From Falciphora oryzae (lineage: Eukaryota; Ascomycota; Sordariomycetes; Magnaporthales; Magnaporthaceae): a stretch of DNA of 64,000 nucleotides. Position numbers and translations under genes: made by a program. The stretch is taken from positions 130,173 through 194,172 of the forward strand of contig JNVV01000059.1 of the NCBI GenBank assembly GCA_000733355.1, written 5' to 3'. Shown in pieces: positions 51,102-60,926 of the stretch (within the stretch, counting starts at the first letter, position 1; the number at the start of each line of letters is the position of its first letter). Under the pieces are notes generated by a model that had not been told where the DNA came from, did not search any database, and was given only the letters and a program-made list of their open reading frames with translations.

Positions 51102-53424
51102 GCCACCCAGCATACCGTTGAGATGGAGCCATTCAGTATCGAGGCGGAGATGGCCTCTTCGCTCGATGACATGAGCGAGGATGAACTTCGTTCGTTCGCG
51201 GAGCTGCACGAAGATCCCGAAAACGATGACCAAATCGAATTCTATATTTACACCTGTTTCCTTATCTTCAGGAGAACACGCTCAACAGAACACCTTGAAC
51301 AAGCGATTCAGCGGACGGAGGGATGGATTGAAGTAACGCCTGAAGACCACCCAGATCGCACTCGGCGATTTCGTATTCTCGACATGATGTCGGCCTGGAT
51401 GAGCCAGCACAACCAGCACAGGCTCGCCTTTGAAGACTTTATGTCCATGCTTTTGGGGATTAGGTGAGCTGCATTATTCTCTAAACCCTTTCTTGTGAAA
51501 TCGCCGCGATGCTTCTAGCCTGGCAGCTAACGATTTAATATCTATAAGTCAAAGGATTAGTCAAGAGTCAACCCATGACGAGGCCAGCATCCAAATAATT
51601 CTTCTAAGCGATCAAGCGGCAAGACTAGCAGAGAAATATCAGCACACTGGCAGCGTGGGAGACCTAAATGAGGCTATTCAAATTATGGAACAAGCAATCG
51701 ATATGGCAGGACGATATATCTCACCTGCAAGGTTAAACAACCTTGGAAACTGGCTCGGCACGCGATTTGAGCGTACCGGTTCGATGGACGATCTCGACCG
51801 TGCCGTCGACGTTGTGACCAAAGCAGTGGACGCCACACCTCAAAACCACCCCAATCGCGCTGGTTGGTTGAGCAACCTTGGAAATTGGCTCGGCACGCGA
51901 TTTGAGCGTACCGGTTCGATGGACGATCTCGACCGTGCCGTCGACGTTGCGACCAAAGCAGTGGATGCCACACTTTAAAACCACCCCGATCGCGCTGCCA
52001 GGTTGAACAACCTTGGAAACAGGCTCGGCACGCGATTTGAGCGGACCGGTTCGATGGACGATCTCGACCGTGCCATCGACGTTGCGACCAAAGCAGTGGA
52101 TGCCACACCTCAAAACCACCCCGATCGCGCTATGTATTTAAACAACCTTGGAAATTGGCTCGGCACGCGATTTGAACGCACCGGTTCGATGGACGATTTC
52201 GACCGACAGCTCTCCTCGTATAGGGAAGGTTGGAGTTGCCGTACCGCTCCCCCGTCCCCTCGCATTCGTCTGGCTCGGCATGCCGCTCGCATTCTCGCCT
52301 CGCAGTCAAATTGGAAAGAAGCAAGTCCGTTGCTGCAAAAAGCTGTAAACCTCCTCCCCACTGTAAGCCCACGGTTATTAAAGCATACCGACAAGCAGCA
52401 CATGCTCTCGGGCTTCGCTGGCTTGGCTTCTATGGCAGCGGCCACGTCTCTAAACGTGGGAAAGGAGGCAGATCATGCCTTGCAGCTCCTCGAACTCGGT
52501 CGCTGCATCATTGCTGGTTTGCTGATGGAAATGCGCGGAGATATTTCGGATCTCAAGCGGAAGCACCCTGTTTTGGCAGGCGAATTTGTCTCCCTTCGAG
52601 ACGAGCTGGACTCGCCAGCGGACAGTCCAACTGTTCCGAGTTCTGGCGATAACACATCTTCCTGGGAATCGCAAGCGAAGCGACGCCGCGACGCGGACCA
52701 GAAATTCAGCGAGCTCATTACGAGGATTCGTGCTCAGCCCGGATTCTACAACTTTCTTCTCCCCCCGACTGCGGATGAGTTGATGGCCGCGGCAGATCCG
52801 GACCCTGTTGTTGTCGTTAATCTGAGCTCTTACCGATGTGATGCATTCCTCATCCAGCGCGACCGGATTAGGGTGTTGCCACTACCTCGTCTAAAGGTGG
52901 CAGACATCCAAAAACGGGCTCGGGATCTGCGATCATCCTCTTTCGATCTCTTACCACTGCTGGAGTGGCTCTAGGATGTTCTCGGCTGTCCAATTCTAAA
53001 GGCTTTAGGATTCGAAAACCCCGTTTCCGATGATAATTGGCCCCGAGTATGGTGGATTCCAACCGGAGCACTCAGCCAGCTACCACTCCATGCAGCGGGA
53101 TACCATACGCGAGGGCCCTTTGAGACAGTTCTCGACAGGGTCATGTCATCGTACACCTCGTCAGTCAAGGCATTGCTATTTGGGCGCCGTCATTATGTTC
53201 GCGAACCGGTAGGACCTCGGTCTGACCAAGCTCTCCTCGTTGCCATGCGCGAAACGCCAAGCTCCTCTACCCTTCCATTTGCTGCTGCCGGAGTGGACAT
53301 GTTGGACGGTTTTTGCCCGTCGCTCCAGTTGACCCCGGTTAGACCGACACTGCATAAGGACGACGTCCTTAACAACTTGCAGGCGTCTAAGATATTCCAC
53401 TTACAGCCTTTAGAGCTGCGTTGA
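51102..53424 (+). pseudogene. TPR-CHAT protein, stops in frame, CHAT catalytic part lost
   Basis: Starts MATQHTVEMEPFSIEAEMAS; one intron (GTGAGC at about 51465 to about 51550). Then AARLAEKYQHTGSVGDLNEA and 3.5 near-identical 135-bp repeats encoding 45-residue TPR-like units (LNNLGNWLGTRFERTGSMDD, LDRAVDVATKAVDATPQNHP). A TAA at 51976-51978 sits where sister repeats have CCT CAA. The middle (LLELGRCIIAGLLMEMRGDI) is followed by the CHAT domain: FNxLLPPTADEL-like part, VVVVNLSSYRCDAFLIQRDR, a TAG at about 52972 (Trp expected), RVWWIPTGALSQLPLHAAGY, RRHYVREPVG, ALLVAMRETPSSSTLPFA, LQASKIFHL, and then the match ends just before the FHFAGHG catalytic His. CHAT domains are caspase/separase-like proteases. 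Confidence 0.85.
51736..52200 (+). repeat. 135-bp tandem repeat encoding TPR-like units
   Basis: Anchor CCTTGGAAA occurs at 51741, 51876, 52011 and 52146, exactly 135 bp apart. Sequence identity between units is very high, which suggests recent gene conversion or slippage. Confidence 0.9.
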
Positions 53425-53803
53425 TTCGAGCTACACACAGATGCCAATCACTGCTGGCAGAGAAGGCGAGCTGGATACCTAGGTAGGTACGTATGCGCGA
53501 TGAACCATTCAACCCCTGTGCTGGTGGAGCGGCCATTCCGCGATCGCACCTGCCCCCCTTGGCCCGGAAACTGTACGCCCAACAATTTCTTGCACCAGTG
53601 GACATCACCGAAACACCACTTGAATACAAATTCGCTTGTCCTTCCCTCTTCCGCCGTTTTCCTTCCCATTCATAGGTGCCTAGATTCTTTTTCACAATCA
53701 TATCATTGTATCTTCGACGCTGCACTAAGCTGCCTGTTCCCTGGCACGCCGTGAAAAATCTGCCACACGTCTCACGAACTCGCTGTTGGACCTCGCCGAC
53801 AGA
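53425..53803. other. Junction between CHAT relic and ATPase relic
   Basis: Minus-strand frames here are shadows. No motif recognised. Confidence 0.3.
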
Positions 53804-54790
53804 ATGGGCAAGAAGAACAATGGCGAGTTCGAGGCTCCCCGGGCCTCGGGGCAGTCCAATGAGCCGCTCTCTCGCCCAATCCACGCCCTGAATTGCCCAA
53901 TTTCTCGAAGAGATCCGGGCCGACGCCGACAACGGCCTGACCACGGACGAGTCACGCCTCCGCCTGCAGCAGTACGACAACAATGATTTTGGTAACAGCG
54001 AGGGCGTCCAGCCCGTCAAGATCTTCGTGGCGCAGTTCACAAACGCCCCGTCTCTAGTAGTTCCCCCGGGCACCCGCTTCCTTTTCGCCCTTTTTCAGCC
54101 CTGTCGTTCCCTGTTACGCCAGCAAGGCGTGTTGAAACCCTTATAAGCATGTTGGAATTGCTCATTCGTCGTTCGCAGGTCCTGATTCTATCCATAGCCG
54201 CTAGCTTCGGCATCGAATTATGGATAGAGGGCGGTGTCATTGCCGCCGTCATTGCGCTTAACGTTATCGTCGGCTTCTGGCAGGAGCTTAAAGCCGCCAA
54301 AACGCTCGACTCGCTCCGTTCGCTCAGTTCCCCCACGGCCCGGGTCGTCCGAGATGGCTCCAATATCACCGTCCCGACCATTGAGATCGTCCCTGGCGAT
54401 ATGGTCGAACTAAGAACCGGAGATACCGTCCCTGCTAACACCAGGTCCGTTCCTTTCAACTCATCTTGTTGGCTTTACAAACCTGGCATACACTAACTTT
54501 TTGTTCAGGCTGGTCGAGGCTATCAACTTCGAAACGGACGAAGCTCTCCTCACTAGGGAATCCCTACCCGTCCGTAAGGAAATTAACCTGGTTTTAGATA
54601 ACGAGACGGGCCCCGGTAACCGCCTTAATATTGCATTCAGTTCTTCCACTGTCACTAAGGGGCGGGCTCGCGGTATCGTTTTCGCCATTGGGCTAGCTAT
54701 TAAAATCGGCATTATCGCAGCTGCATTCCGCGGCAAAAAGTCCAAACGCCGGCCGGTTAAACGCAAAAAAGATGGCAGCGCTTCGCCACT
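53804..54790 (+). pseudogene. ENA-type P-type ATPase, 5' part only
   Basis: Starts MGKKNNGEFEAPRASGQSNE (frame then shifts near 53895), continues EIRADADNGLTTDESRLRLQ, NNDFGNSEGVQPVKIFVAQF. A 5' intron ends at TTCGCAG|GTCCTG near 54180, then SIAASFGIELWIEGGVIAAV, GFWQELKAAKTLDSLRSLSS, VPTIEIVPGDMVELRTGDTV. A second intron (GTCCGT...CTAACT...GTTCAG, about 54446-54508) follows, then LVEAINFETDEALLTRESLP (the actuator-domain TGES motif is TRES here, G to R) and SSSTVTKGRARGIVFAIGL. ENA ATPases export Na+ or K+ across the plasma membrane. The phosphorylation and nucleotide-binding domains are missing, cut at about 54790 by repeats. Confidence 0.85.
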
Positions 54791-54994
54791 TGTAACAGCC
54801 CGTGTGGGTTGTGTGCGCTGCCCTCCCTTGATAAGCTGTGCAGACGGGCGATCCAAGCAGCAGCTTGGATTGAAGACCTTTTGGTTATTGGCTCAGTGGT
54901 ATAAGGCCCGTGTCGCTGTATTACACCACTGCGGTACGCCCAAACGTGGTCTTTAACCTTTACCGATTCGATCGGCCGGTTTTTCGGCGTTAAC
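54791..54994. repeat. Unclassified repeat-like segment
   Basis: Begins near TGTAACAGCCCGTGTGGG, which looks like an LTR start, but no matching end or second copy was found. The minus strand has a frame reading GKVKDHVWAYRSG-like text without known identity. Confidence 0.25.
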
Positions 54995-55420
54995 TGTAAC
55001 ACCCCGCGCAGAGCCGCCTTTGGAGGCCTCAAGGGAGGACTCCGGGAGGGAGCTAGAAGGGTACAGGCCCCTGGGGACGTGCGGATCAAAAGAGTTTAGC
55101 TCTATGACACGCATGCCGGCTGGCCTCCGCAGATACGGACACCCAGCCCGGTCAAGGCGCACCCAGACTCCGAACTCTGATAAGGGGACAAAGCCTGTCC
55201 TGCCCCGTACGGACGCCACGGAGGAGGGGGCGTGCCGACGGCAGCCGAGGGACGGCTGGAGGGTCGTGTATAAGAAGGGCCTGAAGGACCCCTGTGAAGG
55301 GAGTCTGAAGGGCAAGCTATCGTTTTCTGTTTACACTTCACTATAGACTTGTTGTTCCTTTGCAAGAATACGACTGTTGAACCGCTGGACCTCTGAGATC
55401 TCCTTGCGAGAACCCCCTTC
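54995..55420 (+). repeat. LTR family B, 3'-truncated copy
   Basis: From TGTAACACCCCGCGC through GTGTATAAGAAGGG, CAAGCTATCGTTTTC and CCTCTGAGATCTCCTTG; the GACCTGTTACA end is missing. Confidence 0.75.
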
Positions 55421-55870
55421 AGTGCACCACACAGCCCGTAGCCAGCCGTGGCAGGGCGTGGCAGGGCGTGGCACGCTACAGAAGTGCGTCACTCCCTGGT
55501 TTGCGTCACTCGCTGGTGAACCACGTTAAACATTTACTCCATAAAAATATATCGGTAAGATAAGATTGTTAAAAAGCCTTTAACTAGTATTTTAAAAAAG
55601 TGATTCGCAAAAAAATGTTAACATCCGGTAATTGATTGAAACCCACAACTATCCTGCAGCAGAACGAAATTCGCAAGCCAAAACCTTTGCCCTAGGAATA
55701 ACAAACGCGTTTACTGCGACGCCGCATAAGCTTCGAGATCTGCTACATACGTCCAGCAGTTATTCTCAGTCGCCGAAAATTCGGGGGAACTCGCAATGTA
55801 TTGCTTGGCTGACCCGAGAATGCGTGAAAGTTAGCCGACTAAACAAGGTTCTGTAAAACCAAGGATCCTG
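55421..55870. other. Unassigned AT-rich segment
   Basis: GTGGCAGGGC is repeated in tandem at 55448-55468, followed by AT-rich DNA and a 74-codon plus-strand frame (55632-55856) of unknown type. It may be the end of a DNA transposon. Not classified. Confidence 0.3.
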
Positions 55871-56011
55871 TGTCATGGCTGGCCACGTGACCTAGCCTCC
55901 AGGCACCCACAGATATCTTACACCCAGGGCCTCCGGCCCTAGGGCCTGCAATTCTTCTCAATACAACCCACCTAACCACCACTTTTAACGACCTACCTAT
56001 CGGCTCTCACA
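55871..56011 (+). repeat. Solo LTR, family G, copy 1
   Basis: 141 bp from TGTCATGGCTGG to CGGCTCTCACA, with an exact 5-bp target duplication TCCTG (55866-55870 and 56012-56016). Internal CACGTGACC, GATATCTTACACCCAGGG, CAATACAACCCACC and CCTACCTATCGG match 60335-60487. Confidence 0.92.
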
Positions 56012-56310
56012 TCCTGGGTGGGGGAGAACTTACAACGTTCCTTGAGCTGTGCGTTGGTTTTGAGGGGCTGGCCCAAGTACGTGACTTGGGCATTGTAGAT
56101 CTTCTCTGCGTTGTAAACCCGACTTGTTATATCCTTACCGTGGTCGGACTTGGCCTTAGTTGTGCCTTCCTTCTTGTACAAGTCGTACACCTTTCCTTCA
56201 AAATTGAGAGTAGTTTTTTGCTGGCCTCTGGTAGTCGCTGTGGTCTCCTTGAATTTGCCGGTGACAAAGGCGTAGTATTTAGCGCCGACGTGCTAGCGCG
56301 CCTTTTCGTT
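56012..56310 (-). pseudogene. Fragment of an unknown protein gene
   Basis: The minus strand reads AKYYAFVTGKFKETTATTRG, LNFEGKVYDLYKKEGTTKAK, DITSRVYNAEKIYNAQVTYL, LKTNAQLKERCKFSPTQD, ending at LTR G. Protein-like and Lys-rich, with a possible GTAAGT donor near 56028, but no start, signal peptide or known domain. On the far side of the LTR no continuation is recognisable. Confidence 0.35.
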
Positions 56311-56507
56311 CACCCAAATGTGTCAAACACTTATGACCTCAATTGTTCGTTAGATGACCCCACATTTGTGTCCATTCCCCTGAAGCACAAAAGCATCCAA
56401 GGAGCCCCTTCCATCATCCCCCAGGCCAGCAAAGGGCAGCGGCATCAACTGTACTTTCCTCACCGCACCAGGGAAGCACAATTTGATCCTGGCCATCAAT
56501 CGTCACC

Positions 56508-58317
56508 ATGGCAGATGAGGATTCGGCCGAGGAATGGCGGCTCTACTGCCAGCCCCTCTCCGAAAAATTCAAGCGGTGGCGTCTGTCCGACCCCGCCGCC
56601 GTGCTTGAGCGACTCTCCCGCACCACCGAGCAGTTCTGCTTGAGCGAGTTCAACGCGAGGGCCAACCTTCACAAGAATTTTTCTTCCATCTGCAGCCCCG
56701 ACAAAACACTCACCGAAGCCTCCCTCATCTCCTGGATCACTGCCAACCTCCCCGCCGACGTCGACATCGAGACCGTCCCGGGCCTCACCGCCGCCATCCC
56801 GCTGTTGTTCCGGGCCATCCACAACCTTTCCACCTACCCTTTCACCCCTACCCGGTCTGCCGCACCTACCGGCGTTACTTACGACGGCTTGTTGCGCGTG
56901 ATCGTCTGGGCTGCCCTGGACGGCCCCAATGACCACCCAATGACCCTTGCGCGTAGGCGCTCACCCGCCGACCGCCGCCGCGCCCTGTTTCAAGCCTTTG
57001 CTACACCGGCTCCGGGAAACGAGCTCTCATTCGACGAGGGTCGCTGGCGGCAAGAGGCGCGGCGCCGTGCCCTGGCTTTCTCCGCGCACGACGTTAAGTT
57101 TCGGGACGGCCCGCGCGCGGTTGCAGAAAGTATCCCCATCAACCGCGACGACGATGGAGACGAGATTTTTCACGATTTGGTGGATATGATTTATATATCT
57201 CAGGATCCGGTCGAGGTGGGGTTTGGAAAGGAGTTACGAGCTGAATTCAAAGTGCCCGCCAGGGAGCTGATGAAAAAAGTAACTCCGCTCCGGGATTATG
57301 TAATGGGAGAGAAGGAGCTGAGGGTGTTGATCGCCGGGCTGGTGCCGCTGCAGGGATGTTTTTGGTGCCCAGGGGAGAACCTCCCGGTTTCCGTGGCCGA
57401 TAGTGAAGGCGATAACACCCTGGCGCGTGCGTTCGGGCTGGGCGATAGCGAAGGCAAAAAACCGGGGCTTAACTACGAGATGTTTGACCGGGTTTTCGCC
57501 AAGGTCGCGGTAAGTTCCCCGTTCTTTTTTATCGCTGTTTCCGCGAGCAAGCAACCACGACTGCTGCTGACCTCTTCCTCATCAACAGCCGGCTCTTCTT
57601 GCGCCGGTTGAGCACCTCCTTGAACTTTTCATCAAGGAGCCCACCCAACAACAGACCCCGCCACCCGCCGGGGCTCTGGACAGTCGCCCGAAAGATGGTC
57701 TCCTCTCCCGGCGACGCCTGGCCCAGCTTCGCACGCTGCTTCTAGCCAACGCCTGCGAACTCATTGAGAACCTGAAGCTCGGGTTCGAGTGGGGTCGGGC
57801 CGCCGTCGCCGGAGACAAAACCACGGCCGCTCTTATCGAGGCCTTGCGCGCTGAGGCCGAAAACTTTCACCAAGGTCTCCTTCTGATTCAAGGCCAGGCC
57901 GCCAACACGGAAAAGCCATATATGTTCGGCTTCTACTCGTGTCGTCTTCCGACAGACGAGCATGGGATCCAGCATCCAAACCCCACCGGCAACGATCTCG
58001 TTCCCGCCCTTCTTTTCCAGCTCGGGCCGGTGCAGGACGGGTTCCCCGGCGTGCTGGGGCGGCCGGCCTGGGCGGCCGAGGGTGAGGGTGGGGACGAGGC
58101 CGTCACGCTCCGGTTCGGCGGCCTCCGGGCCGGCGCCTCGCTGTGCCTCGACCTGGCGGCCGGGCGGGCGACGTTCCGCCACAACGTCTTCCCCCCGGCG
58201 GACGGCGGCAGCGTGAGGCCGGAGCACGCCGTCGTTTACCAGTCCTCGGCTTGGCGGGGGAGCTGGGAGGTGGAGATGGAGGTTGAAAATGTTGAGCTGT
58301 GGCAGCAGATTTGGTAG
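56508..58317 (+). CDS. TLDc-domain protein (RTC5-like), intact, 576 residues
   Basis: Exon 1 is 56508-57509 (334 codons), intron 57510-57588 (GTAAGT...CAACAG, phase 0), exon 2 57589-58317. Start context CACCATGGC is ideal. The N-terminal half is helical (YCQPLSEKFKRWRLSDPAAV, LTEASLISWITANLPADVD, IPLLFRAIHNLSTYPF). The C-terminal part from about residue 400 matches the TLDc layout: NFHQGLLLIQG, YMFGFYSCRLPTDE, ALLFQLGPVQDGFPGVLG, VTLRFGG, ASLCLDLAAGRATFRHNVF, SSAWRGSWEVEMEVENVELW. TLDc proteins bind the V-ATPase; in yeast Rtc5 acts on V-ATPase assembly. By that analogy a vacuolar role is possible. Frame and splice sites are clean, and the gene lies between transposon nests. Confidence 0.65.
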
Positions 58318-58439
58318 TTTGGTTGTATTACGAATAATTAAAAATATCAAGTCCGTTTATTTTGCCCTGATTGAAAAAAAGGAAACTTCTGGGACTCCTT
58401 TTCCCGCTTCCCTTCTGTTAATATATACGGTTAAAGTTG

Positions 58440-58941
58440 GGGCAGTGCAGCACGATCACAGTGGCTAGCAGGGTTACGTTTAGTTGGTTTTGACCCTGAC
58501 AAGCGCTAAAAAAAAAAATAGCGCTGTCGGGGCCTGTCACACAGAAGAACCTGTGGACTCACCTAATCGGCCCCACAGAAGGTCCGGGAACCGGTATAGG
58601 TGCCCAACGGCCCCGAGGCCCAAAGGCCGAAGGCCGGAGGGGCAGTGTGAATCATGTACTCGATACTTCGCACGGATCACAGGGTGGTTTATATAAACCC
58701 TGCCATCTCCTATGTCTTCCATGAGAGATTCCTTCTTCCTCAAGCATCTCTTGAGCCCATAGAAAGATTATCTGCAATATAGAGATCCTTCTCCAAGCCG
58801 TCTTTGACCCCTTGTTACAGGGCCCCAAGCTTAGTGGGTGAAACAGGCTTGTATTGCAGTTGAGGGGCGCCAATAATCGCTTCCCCTATATACCCTCCGA
58901 CGTCGATCCCGGGGGTTCTCCGCCCTAAAGGGGTCCGGTGC
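58440..58941 (+). repeat. Repeat family C, copy 1, split by LTR K
   Basis: Left part 58440-58534 (CAGTGGCTAGCAGGG, GACAAGCGCTA...TAGCGCTGTC hairpin), right part 58820-58941 (CCAAGCTTAGTGGGTG, GTATTGCAGTTGAGGGGCGC, CCGACGTCGATCCC, TCCGGTGC). Uninterrupted in the copy at 63845-64000. Confidence 0.75.
58535..58819 (-). repeat. Solo LTR, family K, in repeat C
   Basis: 285 bp from TGTCACACAGAAGAACC to CCCCTTGTTACA, exact 5-bp target duplication GGGCC (58530-58534 and 58820-58824). The minus strand carries GGTTTATATAAACC as a TATA region. A truncated relative is at 63697. Confidence 0.92.
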
Positions 58942-59437
58942 TGTAACAGGTCTCGACCCTACTATAGCAAGCTACAGCAGTGCCAAGCCTGGAAGGGGTA
59001 TTCTCTCAGGGAGATCTCAGAGGTCCAGCAGTTCAACAGTTGTATTTGTGCAGGGCTCAACAAGCTTATGGTAATGGGTAGGTAGAAACAAAAAAAACGA
59101 TAGCTTGCCCCCCGACTCCCTTCACAGGGGGTCCTTCGGGCCCTTCTTATGCCTGGACCTCCGGCCGTCCTCCCGTCATCGTCGGCACGCCTCCTCCTCC
59201 GTTCGGGCTGGGTATGCTTTATCCCCTTATCAGGGTTCGGAGCTTGGATGCGCCTTGACCGGGATGAGCGTCCGTATCTGCGGAGGCTAACCGGCATGCG
59301 TGTCATAGAGCTAAACTCTTTTGATCCGCACGTCCTTCAGGGTTTGCGCCCCTCTGGCCACCACCCGGAGTCCTCTCCTGAGGCCACCCGTGGCGGTCCC
59401 TAGGGCTGCTGATCGTGGCTTTGTGCGGGGTGTTACA
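58942..59437 (-). repeat. Solo LTR, family B, full length, minus orientation
   Basis: 496 bp from TGTAACAGGTCTC to GCGGGGTGTTACA. Flanks GGTGC and GCGGC do not match, so the insertion is old or recombined. Confidence 0.8.
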
Positions 59438-59529
59438 GCGGCAGGGTATAGCTTTAGTGCTGCTGGGGGTCGGTGTTACAGGATATCGGCTAGATAGAGG
59501 CCCAATTGCAGGGCTATAACAAGTCTTTG

Positions 59530-59837
59530 GAGCAGATGACCCCCGTCGCTACGTCCATGGTGCAGCTGATGGACGCGCGCTAATGCTGCTGCATACCTCC
59601 AACACGACGCGGCTAACGTACATTGCTCTGGTTTTCGCGCCTTTATCCTGGGTCGCCAGCATCTTCAGCATAACCGACGAATACCAGCTTGGTAAAGAGA
59701 AATTTTGGGTGTATTTTGCTATTGGCCTGCCGTTCGTCTCGGTTACTTTGCTCGGGTCTGCCCTGCTGAATAGCAGGGTTAAAATCGCTAAGGCCTTAAG
59801 GAGAATTTGGCCGACGGTGAAGGGTTTCGGAAAATGA
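59530..59837 (+). pseudogene. CorA-like metal transporter C-terminal fragment
   Basis: LEQMTPVATSMVQLMDAR is followed by TAA and a shift, then TSNTTRLTYIALVFAPLSWV, ASIFSITDEYQLGKEKFWVY, FAIGLPFVSVTLLGSALL to the stop at 59837. Two membrane segments separated by a short loop after an LxMDARxS helix are the end of fungal CorA-like (Mg2+ transporter-like) proteins; the GMN loop motif is not kept. No upstream part remains. Confidence 0.55.
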
Positions 59838-60196
59838 CTTGAGGGTATGTGGTGGTCGGGAGGAGGAAGCTGCGGGGTGTAAGGTTAGGAAGGGGAGCTG
59901 GGGCGGCATAAAATGCTTATGGATGCATTCGCCATATCGCGAGGCATCCCGCCAAACATTTTTTATGCGCAGGATCGAGACCGCATCGCGAACTATAAAG
60001 GGGCTGGTTTTTGGGAAACCCAATTGGGTGAAAAAAGGCTATCTTAATTTTTGCACTATTGTTCCACACGATAATCCCCTTCCTATAAAAACTCCGCGTT
60101 ACGGTCCGCCCATTCGGCTTTGTAATAAATGCGTAAAAAGACGAAGGGCGAAGGTTGGGGAGGGCCGTGGCCATTGCCAAACCGGCAACCACTGCG
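59838..60196. other. Unassigned segment before repeat D/E
   Basis: Short frames on both strands. The end may be the left part of element D/E, hidden in copy 1 by the assembly gap. Confidence 0.35.
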
Positions 60197-60254
60197 GACT
60201 GCAGCCCTCCCTCGCCGCATAGGTAACGGGGGCCCTCGCCGCGGGAGGAGAGCC

Positions 60255-60271
60255 TTGTGTGTGTGTGTGTG

Positions 60272-60307
<36 letters not shown>
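60255..60307. repeat. (GT)n microsatellite, about 53 bp
   Basis: One C interrupts the run. The sister copy at 2715 has only five GT units. Confidence 0.95.
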
Positions 60308-60308
<1 letters not shown>

Positions 60309-60334
60309 CAGAGGACCAACAGCCGCTGCCCGAC

Positions 60335-60487
60335 TGTCATGGCTGACAGAGGGCCTGGGCCGGCCACGTGACCAGGCCTCCACGCACGGATATCTTGCAC
60401 CCAGGGCCTCCGGCCTCTGGGGTTGCAATTCTTCCCAATACAACCCACCTCCACCACTTTCGACGACCCTACCTATCGGCTCTCACA
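60335..60487 (+). repeat. Solo LTR, family G, copy 2
   Basis: 153 bp from TGTCATGGCTGA to CGGCTCTCACA, with an exact 5-bp target duplication CCGAC (60330-60334 and 60488-60492). The empty site GCTGCCCGACTTTCTGCC is present in the sister repeat near 2748. Confidence 0.95.
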
Positions 60488-60926
60488 CCGACTTTCTGCC
60501 TTAGGTGAAAGCCAGCGCCTCATACATCAACAGTTCAGCAACGCATGGCGGCCCAAGCGAAAGGCTGTCGTACCTACGTCTGTCGATGGCACCATTCAAA
60601 CAACATCCCAGGCGTTGCGGCCCAACGGGAAGGCAAGGCGTACCCTAGAAGGGCTTGGGAGGATGTCGCTGAAATGAAATCAACCCTGCAGCACCAAGTG
60701 GAGCTGCTTTAGCGCGCGTGATAGTAGGAAAGTAGCGGCAGGATGAAGAAAGGAAAAAGATTGCAACGGCTTGGTTACTTTTTTCCCGAAGGCGTTAGGA
60801 GGCTGGCGCAGAATAACAATTCAATTTCATTCCAATTGGTTGTGTAATTAGTCAGCACGTCAGCCCAGGCTGACGTGCTGACTAACCGATGCTTGGTGGC
60901 ATTTATTGATCGATGCTTTGCTCGCT

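Larger units (their letters stand above)
60197..60926 (+). repeat. Repeat D/E, copy 3, split by LTR G
   Basis: Near-identical to 2658-3200 apart from the LTR at 60335-60487, a much longer GT microsatellite (60255-60307) and small indels. Includes the 38-bp palindrome at 60848-60885. Confidence 0.8.

Noticed and set aside
53387..54073. 228-codon minus-strand frame
   Set aside because: Antisense to the CHAT end and the ENA ATPase start; no known motif.
54791..54994. LTR starting TGTAACAGCCCG
   Set aside because: No end with TGTTACA or other CA terminus and no second copy in the window, so it is listed only as an unclassified segment.
58937..59442. Target duplication for LTR B at 58942
   Set aside because: GGTGC and GCGGC share only three bases in place; chance cannot be excluded.
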